The position numbers and the translations under genes were made by a program. Below, piece after piece: positions 1 to 8,412 of a stretch of DNA of 64,000 bases (within the stretch, counting starts at the first letter, position 1; the number at the start of each line of letters is the position of its first letter). The notes under the pieces are model-generated. The model was not told the origin of the DNA, searched no databases, and saw only the letters and a list, made by a program, of their open reading frames with translations. The stretch is from SCUS01 sp966211675 (GTDB lineage: Bacteria > Myxococcota_A > Polyangia > Polyangiales > Ga0077539): NCBI GenBank assembly GCA_966211675.1, contig CBIHPK010000011.1:17407-81406 (forward strand). The letters are read 5' to 3'.

Positions 1-3000
1 TACGAGGAGCTGACGGCGTTCCTGTACACGCTGGGCCGGCGCGTGGGCGCCAACGACCTCGCGGACTGGCTGCGCTCCACGCAGGACGAGCCCGCCGCGC
101 CGGTGGACTTCAAGAAGATCCGGCTGTCCTTCGTGGACCCCGACGAGGACGTCGAGCTGCTGGAGGTCGAGGACGCCGAGCCGGAGGAGTCCGCGCCGCG
201 GGCGCCGATCCACTCGCACGCCGAGCGCCGCGACGTGACGGTGCTCTCGCTGCACGCGACGCGCTCTCGCGGCGGGGCGGTGGTGGCCGAGCGGGTGCTC
301 GACGGCGCGGCCACGCTCGCGACCCGTCGCGGGGGCAGGGAGCTCTCCCGCGCCCCGGGCCGGGTGCGCTTCCTCTTCGGTGTGGACGCACCAGACGGGC
401 GCGACACGGAGACGGCCGCCGCGGTCTCGCTGCGCATCATCGCCGAGGCGCCCGAGGGGATCGTCTTCGGCGCCGGCTTCACCAGCGCGCGCATCGAGGT
501 GGACGGCGACGGCCGCCCGGTGAACGACGACCGCCTCGCGGAGAGCATCGCGACGGCCGACCAGCTCTCCGAGGCGGTGCCGGGCGCGGCGCTCGGCGAC
601 TCCTCGACGGAGGGCGTGCTGGGGGAGCGCTTCGAGCTCGTGTCCCTCGGGCACCTCGACGCGCTCCAGCTGGTGGGCCGCAAGGACCCCGGGAGACAGC
701 GCGTGGTGGGCCGGCGGGTGGAGTTCCGCCGCTTCGGCGAGCTGCTCGCGACGGCGGCCAACCAGGGCCTCGTCACGGTGACCGTGGTCGGCGAGGCCGG
801 CATCGGGAAGACCCGCTACCTGGAGGAGGTGCAGTACCGGCTGCGGCGGATGAACCACCCGGTGACCTGGTACGGCGCGACGTGCCTCTCGTACGGGAGG
901 GAGGTCCCGCTGCAGGGGCTCCAGGGGATGCTGCGCGCGCTGCTCGGCATCGAGGACGGCGACAGCGAGGGCGTCATGCGCGAGAAGGCGCGGCGCGTGC
1001 GCGAGCTGGGTCTCACGCCCGAGGAGATGCTCGCCGTGGGCGTGGTGCTGGGCATCGTCAGCGCCACGATGGAGTCGCTGGAGTCCGCGTCGCGCCCGCT
1101 GCGCACGGCCCTCCAGAAGATCGTCACCCGGCTCTCGGAGGACCGCATCACGGTGTTCTGCTGGGACGGCGCGGAGCACCTCGATGACCTGTCGGCGACG
1201 CTCCTCGCGGACGTGATCGAGGGGGCCAGCAAGGCGCGCGCGCTGGTCGTGACGGCGCGGCGCCCGGGCCGGTCGTTCCCGTGGGAGTCGGCCGCGAACG
1301 CCGAGCACGTGCTCCTGGAGCCCATGAGCGAGGACGAGCTCCGGCAGCTCCTCGGGCTCGCGCTCAACACCGAGCTGGCCGCCCCGGTGGACCTCGTCGA
1401 CGACCTCGCCGCGCGCTCCGGGGCCAACCCCTTCGCGTTCGTCGAGCTGGTGAAGGCGCTGCGAGAGGCCGGGGCGCTGAGCGTCACGGCCGATGGTGTG
1501 GTCTATCGCCATGACCGCGTCCCGGCGGAGCTCCCGCGCACCCTGCGGGGGCTCACCGCGAGCCGCGTCGCCCGCCTTCCCGCCGCCGAGCGTCGAGTCC
1601 TGCAGGTGGCCTCGGTGATCGGGCCGCGCCTCGCGACCGAGCAGCTCCTCGGCGCCGCGGAGATGCCCGATGGGCTCGTCGAGGAGGTGCTCTCGTCGCT
1701 CGTCGCGCAGGACCTGCTCGAGCGCACCGGCCAGCGCGAGTACCGCTTCCGCAGCGAGCTGCTCTGCGAGGTGCTCTACGACGGCCTCCCGGAAGAGGTC
1801 CGTCGGCGGCTCCACGCGACCGTCGCCGCGGTGACGGAGCAGTTCCTCCCCGACCGGGTCGACGAGTTCGCCGAGCGCCTGGCCAGCCACTACGACCTCG
1901 CCGGAGACCGCGCCCGCGCCGTCGACTGCTGGATGCGCGCGGCCCGGCGCCAGCTCCGCGAGCACGCGCCCGACGCCTCGGTGCAGAGCTTCGCCCGCGC
2001 CATCGACCTCGCCCTCGCTGGCAACGAGCCCGACCCGAAGCTGGTGCTCTCGCTCTACATCGCCCTCGGGGACGCCTCCCTCGCGGCTCGCTCGACGGAC
2101 CTCGCGTTCGAGCGCCTGAAGCTGGGCATCGCCTTCGCCGAGGAGCGCAACGAGCGCACCGCCATCGCGCGCCTCGTGCTGGTGCAGGGTCGGCTCTTCG
2201 CGCGCAGGCAGCAGGTCGTCGAGGCGATCCGGCATCTCGAGCGAGCGCTCGCCCTCGCGGAACTCTCGGGCGACAAGGCCATCCGCGCGATGGTGGTCTC
2301 CGCGCTGGGCTCGATGCACGCCGACCGCGGCGAGTTCGGCCGGGCGCAGCGCTACCTCCAGGACGCCGCGCGCATGGCCTCGGAGCTGGGCCTCGCGACG
2401 GAGCAGCTGCGAGCGCTCGCCTCGTCGGCCCGCTGCCAGGCCGCGAGCGGGGACGCCGCCGCCGCGCGCGCCTCGCTGACGGAGATCGACGCGCTCTGCG
2501 CGCAGGAGACCGTCGACCGCCGACTGCTCGTGGAGGTCGCTCGCACGCGCGCCGAGGTGCTGCTCCGGCTGCGCGACCTGGGCCCGGCGGTGGCGTCGGC
2601 GCAGGCGGCGGTCGACCTCGCGCGGGAGGTCGATCGCGCGCTCGGGCTCTGCGCGGCGTCGATGGTGCTGGGCGAGGCGGAGTGGCGCAACGGCGACGCC
2701 CCGCGCGGGTACGCCGCCTTCACCGAGGCGCGAGGCATCGCGGTGGCGCGCGGGTACGTGCGGCTCGCGGCGAGGGCGGACGGGTACCTGGCCTTCCTCG
2801 AGGCGTCCCGCGAGGGCGCCGACCGCGACGCACCAAGGGCCCGGCTGGAGCAGGCCCTGGTGACGCTGGACGCCCAGGGTTTCCCCGCCGACGGCATCGA
2901 GGCGCGCTGGCTGCTGGGGCACCTCGCGCTCACCGAGGGGCAGCCCGACAAGGCCCGGCGCTACCTGCGCGAGGCGCTCACCAAGGCCGGCACCACCGAC

Positions 3001-3072
3001 AACCGCGTGCTGCTGGAGGAGTGCGAGGCGGCCCTGCGCGAGGTGCGCTCGGCGTCGATACGGCCACCGTGA
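1..3072 (+). CDS. Signalling ATPase: degenerate cyclase-like domain, AAA (STAND-type) ATPase and TPR repeats; 5' end outside window
   Basis: The reading frame is open from the first base, so the gene starts upstream; 1023 residues are visible. An N-terminal stretch (codons about 1-70) resembles the linker after a Ser/Thr kinase domain. Codons about 74-230 resemble a class III nucleotide cyclase (ERRDVTVL at its start), but the metal-binding Asp expected after VTVLF is replaced. A Walker A motif GEAGIGKT lies at codons 264-271, preceded by a GRRVEFRRF motif typical of AAA_16 ATPases. From about codon 640 to the end there are TPR-like helical repeats. Such proteins are usually cytoplasmic signalling or transcription-control ATPases, and in myxobacteria are often fused to a Ser/Thr kinase; the kinase itself is inference because it would lie outside the window. 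A GTG at 43 is in frame but mid-domain and unlikely to be the start. Confidence 0.85.
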   Translation, partial: YEELTAFLYTLGRRVGANDLADWLRSTQDEPAAPVDFKKIRLSFVDPDEDVELLEVEDAEPEESAPRAPIHSHAERRDVTVLSLHATRSRGGAVVAERVLDGAATLATRRGGRELSRAPGRVRFLFGVDAPDGRDTETAAAVSLRIIAEAPEGIVFGAGFTSARIEVDGDGRPVNDDRLAESIATADQLSEAVPGAALGDSSTEGVLGERFELVSLGHLDALQLVGRKDPGRQRVVGRRVEFRRFGELLATAANQGLVTVTVVGEAGIGKTRYLEEVQYRLRRMNHPVTWYGATCLSYGREVPLQGLQGMLRALLGIEDGDSEGVMREKARRVRELGLTPEEMLAVGVVLGIVSATMESLESASRPLRTALQKIVTRLSEDRITVFCWDGAEHLDDLSATLLADVIEGASKARALVVTARRPGRSFPWESAANAEHVLLEPMSEDELRQLLGLALNTELAAPVDLVDDLAARSGANPFAFVELVKALREAGALSVTADGVVYRHDRVPAELPRTLRGLTASRVARLPAAERRVLQVASVIGPRLATEQLLGAAEMPDGLVEEVLSSLVAQDLLERTGQREYRFRSELLCEVLYDGLPEEVRRRLHATVAAVTEQFLPDRVDEFAERLASHYDLAGDRARAVDCWMRAARRQLREHAPDASVQSFARAIDLALAGNEPDPKLVLSLYIALGDASLAARSTDLAFERLKLGIAFAEERNERTAIARLVLVQGRLFARRQQVVEAIRHLERALALAELSGDKAIRAMVVSALGSMHADRGEFGRAQRYLQDAARMASELGLATEQLRALASSARCQAASGDAAAARASLTEIDALCAQETVDRRLLVEVARTRAEVLLRLRDLGPAVASAQAAVDLAREVDRALGLCAASMVLGEAEWRNGDAPRGYAAFTEARGIAVARGYVRLAARADGYLAFLEASREGADRDAPRARLEQALVTLDAQGFPADGIEARWLLGHLALTEGQPDKARRYLREALTKAGTTDNRVLLEECEAALREVRSASIRPP

Positions 3073-3089
3073 TTGGGCGCACGCGCGGC

Positions 3090-3145
3090 TTGACAACAAG
3101 AGCCTGCGATGATTCCTTGCGCTCCCCCTAAGAGCCTCCGCTCTT
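3090..3145 (+). promoter_or_regulatory. Possible rplS promoter and leader hairpin
   Basis: A perfect -35 hexamer TTGACA lies at 3090-3095, though no convincing -10 follows at 16-18 bases. The sequence AAGAGCCT occurs twice (3098-3105 and 3131-3138 approximately). A small inverted repeat AAGAG/CTCTT with a six-base loop spans 3130-3145, just before the rplS start. It could be a leader structure regulating L19 synthesis, or the end signal of the upstream gene. The assignment is weak. Confidence 0.3.
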
Positions 3146-3161
3146 CAACCCGAGAGACGCC

Positions 3162-3539
3162 ATGGGCAGCCAGAACCCGAAGATTGAAGCGCTCCACACG
3201 CAGCGCATCGCCGACAACAAGCTCACTCCCTTCCGCGTCGGTGACACGGTCAACGTGCACTACAAGGTCGCCGAAGGCGAGAAGGAGCGCATCCAGGTCT
3301 TCAAGGGCCAGGTCATCCGCATCCGCAACGGCGGCATCGGCGCGATGTTCACCGTCCGCAAGATCTCCTACAACGTCGGCGTCGAGCGCATCTTCCCGGT
3401 GCACAGCCCGCGCATCGACAAGATCGAGGTCATCGCCCACGGCGTGACGCGCCGCGCGCGGCTGTACTTCCTCCGTGACCTCGAGGGCAAGGCCGCCCGC
3501 CTCAAGGACGCCCGCGACAAGGGCCCCTCCGCCTCCTGA
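3162..3539 (+). CDS. rplS: 50S ribosomal protein L19
   Basis: The 125-residue product has the typical L19 length and family features: the FRVGDTVNVHYKV opening of the SH3-like barrel, RIQVFKGQVI, the GIGAMFTVRKIS segment and VERIFPVHSPRI. L19 sits at the 30S-50S interface of the large subunit. The ATG is preceded by GAGAG at a reasonable distance. In most bacteria rplS closes an rpsP-rimM-trmD-rplS operon; here the upstream gene is a signalling ATPase and the downstream gene a lipoprotein, so rplS stands alone. The C-terminus is slightly extended with a charged, Ala/Lys-rich tail. Confidence 0.98.
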   Translation: MGSQNPKIEALHTQRIADNKLTPFRVGDTVNVHYKVAEGEKERIQVFKGQVIRIRNGGIGAMFTVRKISYNVGVERIFPVHSPRIDKIEVIAHGVTRRARLYFLRDLEGKAARLKDARDKGPSAS

Positions 3540-3546
3540 TCGCGCG

Positions 3547-4134
3547 ATGGGTAGGCGCTCCGGTCTCCGCGCGCTCGCCCTCTCGCTCCTCGCCATCCTC
3601 TCGCACTGTACCGACGACCGGTACCCCCTCGGCGCAGCCTGCTCCGCGGGAACCCAATGCCAGACCGGCCTCTGCCTCGAGCGCGACACCGGCGGCGCCG
3701 TGTGCGTCACTCGCTGCGCGACGGACACGGACTGCCCTGCCACGGAGGTCTGCGGCCGCTTCGACTTCCGGGGCCGCGACGACGCGGGTGTCCCCGCGGG
3801 GATGGAGTCGGACGTGGTCCGGGTGTGCCGGGCTCCGCTGCAGGCCCGCTGTGACGGCGCGTGCGCTCCCGGTCAGCGGTGCCTTGGCGAGGCCGATCGG
3901 GTCTGCGTGCCGCCGTGCCGCGACCGCATCGATTGTGGCGGCCGGGACTGCGTGATCGACGACTGTGGCCCCGGTCACTGCGCGCCCGCGTGCGACAGCC
4001 TGCGCGACTGCCCGCGGTTCTTCGTGTGCGACACGGCGTTCCTCGGCACCGACGGGCACGGTCGCTGCCTCCCGGTGGCGAGCGGCGCCACGGACGCGGG
4101 CGCCTCCGATGGCCCCTGTACCGACGCGTCCTGA
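3547..4134 (+). CDS. Cysteine-rich putative lipoprotein
   Basis: This 195-residue protein has a hydrophobic N-terminal signal (LRALALSLLAILSHC). The Cys sits at a lipobox-like position, although His at -1 is unusual, so it may be secreted rather than lipidated. About 23 Cys residues follow in the mature part, arranged in EGF/Stig1-like spacing (GAACSAGTQCQTGLC and similar). Such proteins are common in myxobacterial envelopes and have no known function. The ATG at 3547 is chosen because it gives the signal peptide directly; a longer in-frame start would overlap rplS. It starts seven bases after the rplS stop and may be co-transcribed with it. Confidence 0.8.
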   Translation: MGRRSGLRALALSLLAILSHCTDDRYPLGAACSAGTQCQTGLCLERDTGGAVCVTRCATDTDCPATEVCGRFDFRGRDDAGVPAGMESDVVRVCRAPLQARCDGACAPGQRCLGEADRVCVPPCRDRIDCGGRDCVIDDCGPGHCAPACDSLRDCPRFFVCDTAFLGTDGHGRCLPVASGATDAGASDGPCTDAS

Positions 4135-4175
4135 TCCTCACCCATCCCGCTGGCCCACAGAGATCCCCCGCCATC

Positions 4176-5969
4176 ATGAGCGCCGCTCCCACCGCCCCTG
4201 CTTCGCGACCCCCGAGCCGCGCGTGGTCCCTGCTGCGGGAGCTCCTGCTCACCCAGCGCCGCGAGGTGCTCTTCGGGGTGGTCTTCCTCGCCCTGAGCTC
4301 CATCACCGCCGGCGCGATCCCCCAGTGCATCCGCTTCGCCTCCGACGCGCTGCGGGCCTCGCAGGCCCCGCGCGCGATGGCCTTCGCGCTCGCGATCGCC
4401 GTCTTCGCCGCGCTGGGCGCCTGGTTTCGCGTGGCCTCGCGACTTCGCGTCTTCAACGCCGGGCGCGAGGTGGAGTTCATCCTCCGCGAGCGGCTCCTCG
4501 CGCACCTCCACCGCCTGGGCCCGTCGTTCTTCCAGCGCATGGGCCCCGGCGAGGTGATGTCCCGCGCCACCAACGACCTCGCGCAGGTGCGCCTCCTCGT
4601 GGGCTTCGGCGGGCTCAACCTCGTCAACGCGCTCTTCGCCTACGTCGTCAACATCCCGCTCCTCTTCATGCGCAACCCGCGGCTCGCCACGCTCGCGCTG
4701 CTGCCGTTCCCGGTCTTCGTCTTCCTCACGCAGGGCTTCGGCCGCGCCATGTTCGCCCGCAGCCGCGCCGCCCAGGAGGCGCTCGGCGTGATGTCCGAGC
4801 GCGTCCAGCGGGTGCTCTCGGGCATGCGCGTGGTGCGCGCCTACGGCCTCGAGGCCTCGCAGCGCGCGGGCTTCGACCAGGACATCGACCGCTCGCTCGA
4901 GGCCAACCTCGCGCTCGCCCGGCTGCGCGGCGTGATGTTCCCGGTGCTCGGCCTCGGCGCCGCGACCGCCTCGTTCATCGTCGTGTGGGTCGGCAGCTCG
5001 CAGATCATCGCCGCCCCGTCGACCTTCACCGTGGGAGACATCCTCGCGTTCCAGGCGCACCTCGCGATCATCGCGTGGCCCACCATCGCGCTCGGTTACC
5101 TGCTCTCGATCCTCCAGCGCGGCCGCGCCTCCGTCGACCGCATCCTCGACATCCTCGAGGCCTCCCCCGACGTCGACGACGCGACCGCCGAGCCGGTGGA
5201 TCCCGCGTCCATCCACGGGGCCCTCTCCGTGCGCTCCCTGCACTACGCCATCGAGGGTCGCGAGGTGCTCGCCGGGGTCAGCCTGGAGGTGCCCGCGGGC
5301 CGTCGCGTCGCCATCGTCGGCCGCACCGGCGCCGGCAAGAGTGTGCTGGCGAGGCTCCTCGCGCGGATGCTCCCGACGCCCGCGGAATCGGTCTTCCTCG
5401 ACGGCCACGACATCACCCGCATTCCCCTCTCGACGCTGCGCGCGGTCGTGGGCCTCGCCCAGCAGGAGCCCTTCCTCTTCTCGACCACCATCGCCCGCAA
5501 CGTCGCCTTCGCCGAGCTCGACCCGGACGCGCCCTCGACCCGCGACAAGGTGCGCGCGGCGCTCGACTCCGCGCAGCTCCTGGCCGAGGTCGACGCGATG
5601 CCCGAGGGGGCGTTCACCATCGTGGGCGAGCGCGGCGTGCAGCTCTCCGGCGGACAGAAGCAGCGTGTGGCGCTCGGCCGGGCGCTGCTCGCGCAGCCGA
5701 AGGTGCTGGTGCTCGACGACCCGCTCTCGGCGGTGGACACGCGCACCGAGGCCGCCATCCTCGACGCCATCGACGAGGCCTCGCGCGGGCGCACGCTGGT
5801 GCTCGTCACGCACCGCGTGGCGGCGGCGGCGCGCTGCGACCAGGTGGTGGTGCTCGACGCGGGCCGCGTGGTCGAGACCGGGACCCACGACGAGCTCATC
5901 GCGCGCGGAGGGCTGTACGCGAGGCTCGCCGAGCGGCAGGCGCTCGAGGCCGAGCTGGAGGCGATGTGA
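4176..5969 (+). CDS. ABC exporter subunit 1 (TMD-NBD half transporter with non-canonical Walker B)
   Basis: This is a 597-residue half transporter. An N-terminal six-helix exporter domain (about 20-320) is followed by a nucleotide-binding domain (about 350-590). Visible motifs are Walker A GRTGAGKS, Q-loop LAQQEPFLF, signature LSGGQKQR, Walker B VLVLDDP and H-loop VTHR. The catalytic Glu after Walker B is Asp (LDDP), as in the degenerate site of heterodimeric exporters of the TM287/288, LmrCD and YheIH type. The next gene starts inside its stop codon and encodes the complementary subunit. Substrate is unknown; lipids, drugs or peptides are usual for the family. Acts in the inner membrane. Confidence 0.93.
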   Translation: MSAAPTAPASRPPSRAWSLLRELLLTQRREVLFGVVFLALSSITAGAIPQCIRFASDALRASQAPRAMAFALAIAVFAALGAWFRVASRLRVFNAGREVEFILRERLLAHLHRLGPSFFQRMGPGEVMSRATNDLAQVRLLVGFGGLNLVNALFAYVVNIPLLFMRNPRLATLALLPFPVFVFLTQGFGRAMFARSRAAQEALGVMSERVQRVLSGMRVVRAYGLEASQRAGFDQDIDRSLEANLALARLRGVMFPVLGLGAATASFIVVWVGSSQIIAAPSTFTVGDILAFQAHLAIIAWPTIALGYLLSILQRGRASVDRILDILEASPDVDDATAEPVDPASIHGALSVRSLHYAIEGREVLAGVSLEVPAGRRVAIVGRTGAGKSVLARLLARMLPTPAESVFLDGHDITRIPLSTLRAVVGLAQQEPFLFSTTIARNVAFAELDPDAPSTRDKVRAALDSAQLLAEVDAMPEGAFTIVGERGVQLSGGQKQRVALGRALLAQPKVLVLDDPLSAVDTRTEAAILDAIDEASRGRTLVLVTHRVAAAARCDQVVVLDAGRVVETGTHDELIARGGLYARLAERQALEAELEAM

Positions 5970-7837
5970 GCGAACCCAAGCAGGCACCGAAGCAGTCCGC
6001 CGCGGAGGCCGAGCGCGTCTTCCACGAGGAGGACGCCCTCGGGAAGACCTACGACACCCGCCTCCTCAAGCGGCTCTGGCCCTTCGTGCGCACCTACCGC
6101 TGGGCCCTGCTGATCGCGATGGCGCTGCTGCCGGTGAGCTCGGAGCTCCTGGTCGCGCAGCCGCGCACCATGCGGGCGATCATCGACGACGGGGTCGGGC
6201 GAGGGGACGTCGGGGCGGTGCACCGCGGCTCGATCGTGCTCGCGGCGCTCATCGTGGCGGAGTTCGCCGTGCGCTTCGTCTCCGGCTACCTGCTGCAGGT
6301 GGTGGGGCAGCGCAGCATGGCGGACGTGCGGCGCGAGGTCTTCCGCTTCCTCCAGGGGCAGCGCATCGCGTTCTTCGACAGGCAGCCCGTCGGCCGCCTC
6401 ACGACGCGCGTGACCAACGACGTCGACGCGGTGGGCGAGCTCTTCGCGTCCGGCGCCGTCACCGCCGTCGGCGACTTGATCACCCTCACGCGCATCGTCA
6501 TCGCGATGGTCGTGCTGTCGCCGCACCTCTCGGTGCTCACCTTCCTCGCGGTGCCGCCGCTCGCGTGGCTCGTCGACCGCTTCCGCCGCCGCGCGCGCGA
6601 CGCCTTCCGCGCCATCCGCACCAAGACCGCGCGGATGAACGCCTACCTCAACGAGCAGGTCACCGGCGTCGCGGTGGTGCAGGCCTTCGCGCAGGAGCAG
6701 CGCTGCCAGGACGAGTTCCGCGAGATCAACGCCGCGTACCGCGAGGCCAACCAGCTCGCCATCCGCTACGACGCGATGCTCTACGCGGTCGTCGACGCGT
6801 TCGCCTCCGTGTGCATCGCCTCGCTGCTCTTCGCCGGCGCCTGGGCCCTGCACCGCGACCAGCCCGCGGCCTCGCTCGGCGTGCTCGTCGCGTTCGTGCA
6901 GTACGTGCAGCGCTTCTTCGAGCCGCTGCGCGAGATCTCCTCGAAGTTCACCATCCTCCAGAACGCCATGTCCGGCGCCGAGCGGGTCTTCGGCCTGCTC
7001 GACAAGCCCGAGCCCGACGCGCCCGCGGTGGAGATCCCCTCTCGCGGCGACCGCCCGGCCCCCGCGGGAACCGTCGTCTTCGAGGACGTCCGCTTCGGCT
7101 ACAAGCCCGACCGCCCCACGCTCCGCGGCGTGAGCTTCGAGGTCCCGCGGGGCCGGACGCTCGCCATCGTCGGCCCCACCGGCGCGGGCAAGACGTCCAT
7201 CATCTCGCTGCTCCAGCGGCTCTACGAGGTCGACGGGGGGACGGTGTTCCTCGACGGGACGGACATCCGCGCGCTGCCCCGCGAGGCGCTGCGCCGCCGC
7301 GTCGTGGTCGTCCCGCAGGACGTCGTGCTCTTCCCGGGCGACGTCCTCTCCAACATGGCCCCCGGCGAGGAGCACCCCGACGAGGCCCGCGCGGAGGACA
7401 TCGCCCGCCGCCTCGGGCTGCTCGACCTGCTCACCCGCCGCGGCCTGGGGCTGAGCTCCTCCGTCGGCGAGCGCGGCGGCAATTTCAGCAGCGGCGAGCG
7501 CCAGCTCATCGCCCTCGCGCGCGCCCTCTACCGCGACCCCGAGGTGCTGGTCCTCGACGAGGCCACCGCGAGCCTCGACTCGGAGACCGAGGCGACGGTC
7601 CAGCGCGCGGTCGCGGAGACGCTACGCGGTCGCACGGCCATCGTGATCGCCCACCGGTTGAGCACCATCCGCCACGCCGACGAGATCCTGGTGATGCTCC
7701 GCGGCGAGGTCGTCGAGCGAGGCAACCACGCGGCGCTCATGGCCCACGACGGCGTCTACGCGAAGCTCCACCGGCTGCAGTTCGTCACCGAGCCCGCGGT
7801 GGTCGAGCCCGCGGCGGTCGCGCCCGCGGCGCTCTAG
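5966..7837 (+). CDS. ABC exporter subunit 2 (TMD-NBD half transporter with degenerate signature motif)
   Basis: This 623-residue half transporter begins with a GTG that overlaps the TGA of subunit 1 by four bases, implying translational coupling. An exporter transmembrane domain (about 40-350) precedes a nucleotide-binding domain. Walker A is GPTGAGKT, Walker B VLVLDEA with the catalytic Glu, and the H-loop IAHR. The signature is FSSGERQ instead of LSGGQ. Together with the Asp of subunit 1, this places all defects in one composite ATP site, as expected for a heterodimeric exporter. The C-terminal tail is rich in Val, Ala, Pro and Glu. The gene ends convergently, overlapping the next minus-strand gene by four bases. 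Confidence 0.93.
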   Translation: MSEPKQAPKQSAAEAERVFHEEDALGKTYDTRLLKRLWPFVRTYRWALLIAMALLPVSSELLVAQPRTMRAIIDDGVGRGDVGAVHRGSIVLAALIVAEFAVRFVSGYLLQVVGQRSMADVRREVFRFLQGQRIAFFDRQPVGRLTTRVTNDVDAVGELFASGAVTAVGDLITLTRIVIAMVVLSPHLSVLTFLAVPPLAWLVDRFRRRARDAFRAIRTKTARMNAYLNEQVTGVAVVQAFAQEQRCQDEFREINAAYREANQLAIRYDAMLYAVVDAFASVCIASLLFAGAWALHRDQPAASLGVLVAFVQYVQRFFEPLREISSKFTILQNAMSGAERVFGLLDKPEPDAPAVEIPSRGDRPAPAGTVVFEDVRFGYKPDRPTLRGVSFEVPRGRTLAIVGPTGAGKTSIISLLQRLYEVDGGTVFLDGTDIRALPREALRRRVVVVPQDVVLFPGDVLSNMAPGEEHPDEARAEDIARRLGLLDLLTRRGLGLSSSVGERGGNFSSGERQLIALARALYRDPEVLVLDEATASLDSETEATVQRAVAETLRGRTAIVIAHRLSTIRHADEILVMLRGEVVERGNHAALMAHDGVYAKLHRLQFVTEPAVVEPAAVAPAAL

Positions 7838-8412
7838 TTCTGCTGGACGACCGTCTCGCGCGGGGCGTTGGGGTCGTTGATGCCGGTGACCTCACGCACC
7901 CGCCGCGTGAGCGCGTCGGTCTCGGGCGACAGGTGCCAGTGCGCACGGGGCGTGCCCTCGTCGTCGTACCAGCGCGCGAAGAGCAGGAAGGTCCGCACCT
8001 GGAGCCGCTGCTCGTTCTGGTGGATCGCGTTGAAGCCGACCTCCCCTTCGGTCACCCGCAGGTCGATGCGCCGGTCCGCGGGGAGCGTCCCCCGGATCGG
8101 GTCGCGCGTCGCCACGGCCGTGAGCCGGTACGCGCGGGTGGTGGCGTTGTCGTCGCCCAGGGTGACGGTCTCGACACGCACGGCGACGATCAGGTCGCTC
8201 TCCGCGGCGAGACCCCGCACCTGCCGACGCCAGTCCGAGGCGACGCGGCCACCGAGCGCGTCGACGTCCTCGATGAAGTCCGCGGCGTCGTCGAAATACC
8301 GGCCGAGCTCCGGGGTGAAGGGTCGCGTCGTCACGCCTGCGCCCTGGGAGCCGGTGCTGGCGCATCCTCCGCAGAGCGCTGCCAGGAGAACGAAGGCCGA
8401 GAGTCGGTTCAC
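7834..8412 (-). CDS. Putative lipoprotein of unknown function
   Basis: This 192-residue protein has a short signal peptide and a good lipobox (ALCGGC with Cys 17), so it is probably anchored in the outer or inner membrane leaflet facing the periplasm. The mature part is a mixed alpha/beta sequence with no family I recognise. Its start codon overlaps the stop of the upstream pseudouridine synthase gene by four bases (ATGA), so the two are probably one transcription unit. The 3' end overlaps the convergent ABC exporter gene by four bases. Confidence 0.82.
   Translation of the reverse strand: MNRLSAFVLLAALCGGCASTGSQGAGVTTRPFTPELGRYFDDAADFIEDVDALGGRVASDWRRQVRGLAAESDLIVAVRVETVTLGDDNATTRAYRLTAVATRDPIRGTLPADRRIDLRVTEGEVGFNAIHQNEQRLQVRTFLLFARWYDDEGTPRAHWHLSPETDALTRRVREVTGINDPNAPRETVVQQN

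Noticed and set aside
3975..7375. Long antisense frames opposite the ABC exporter genes (about 670 and 710 codons)
   Set aside because: Compositional shadows of the two transporter genes; no domain, signal or ribosome site.
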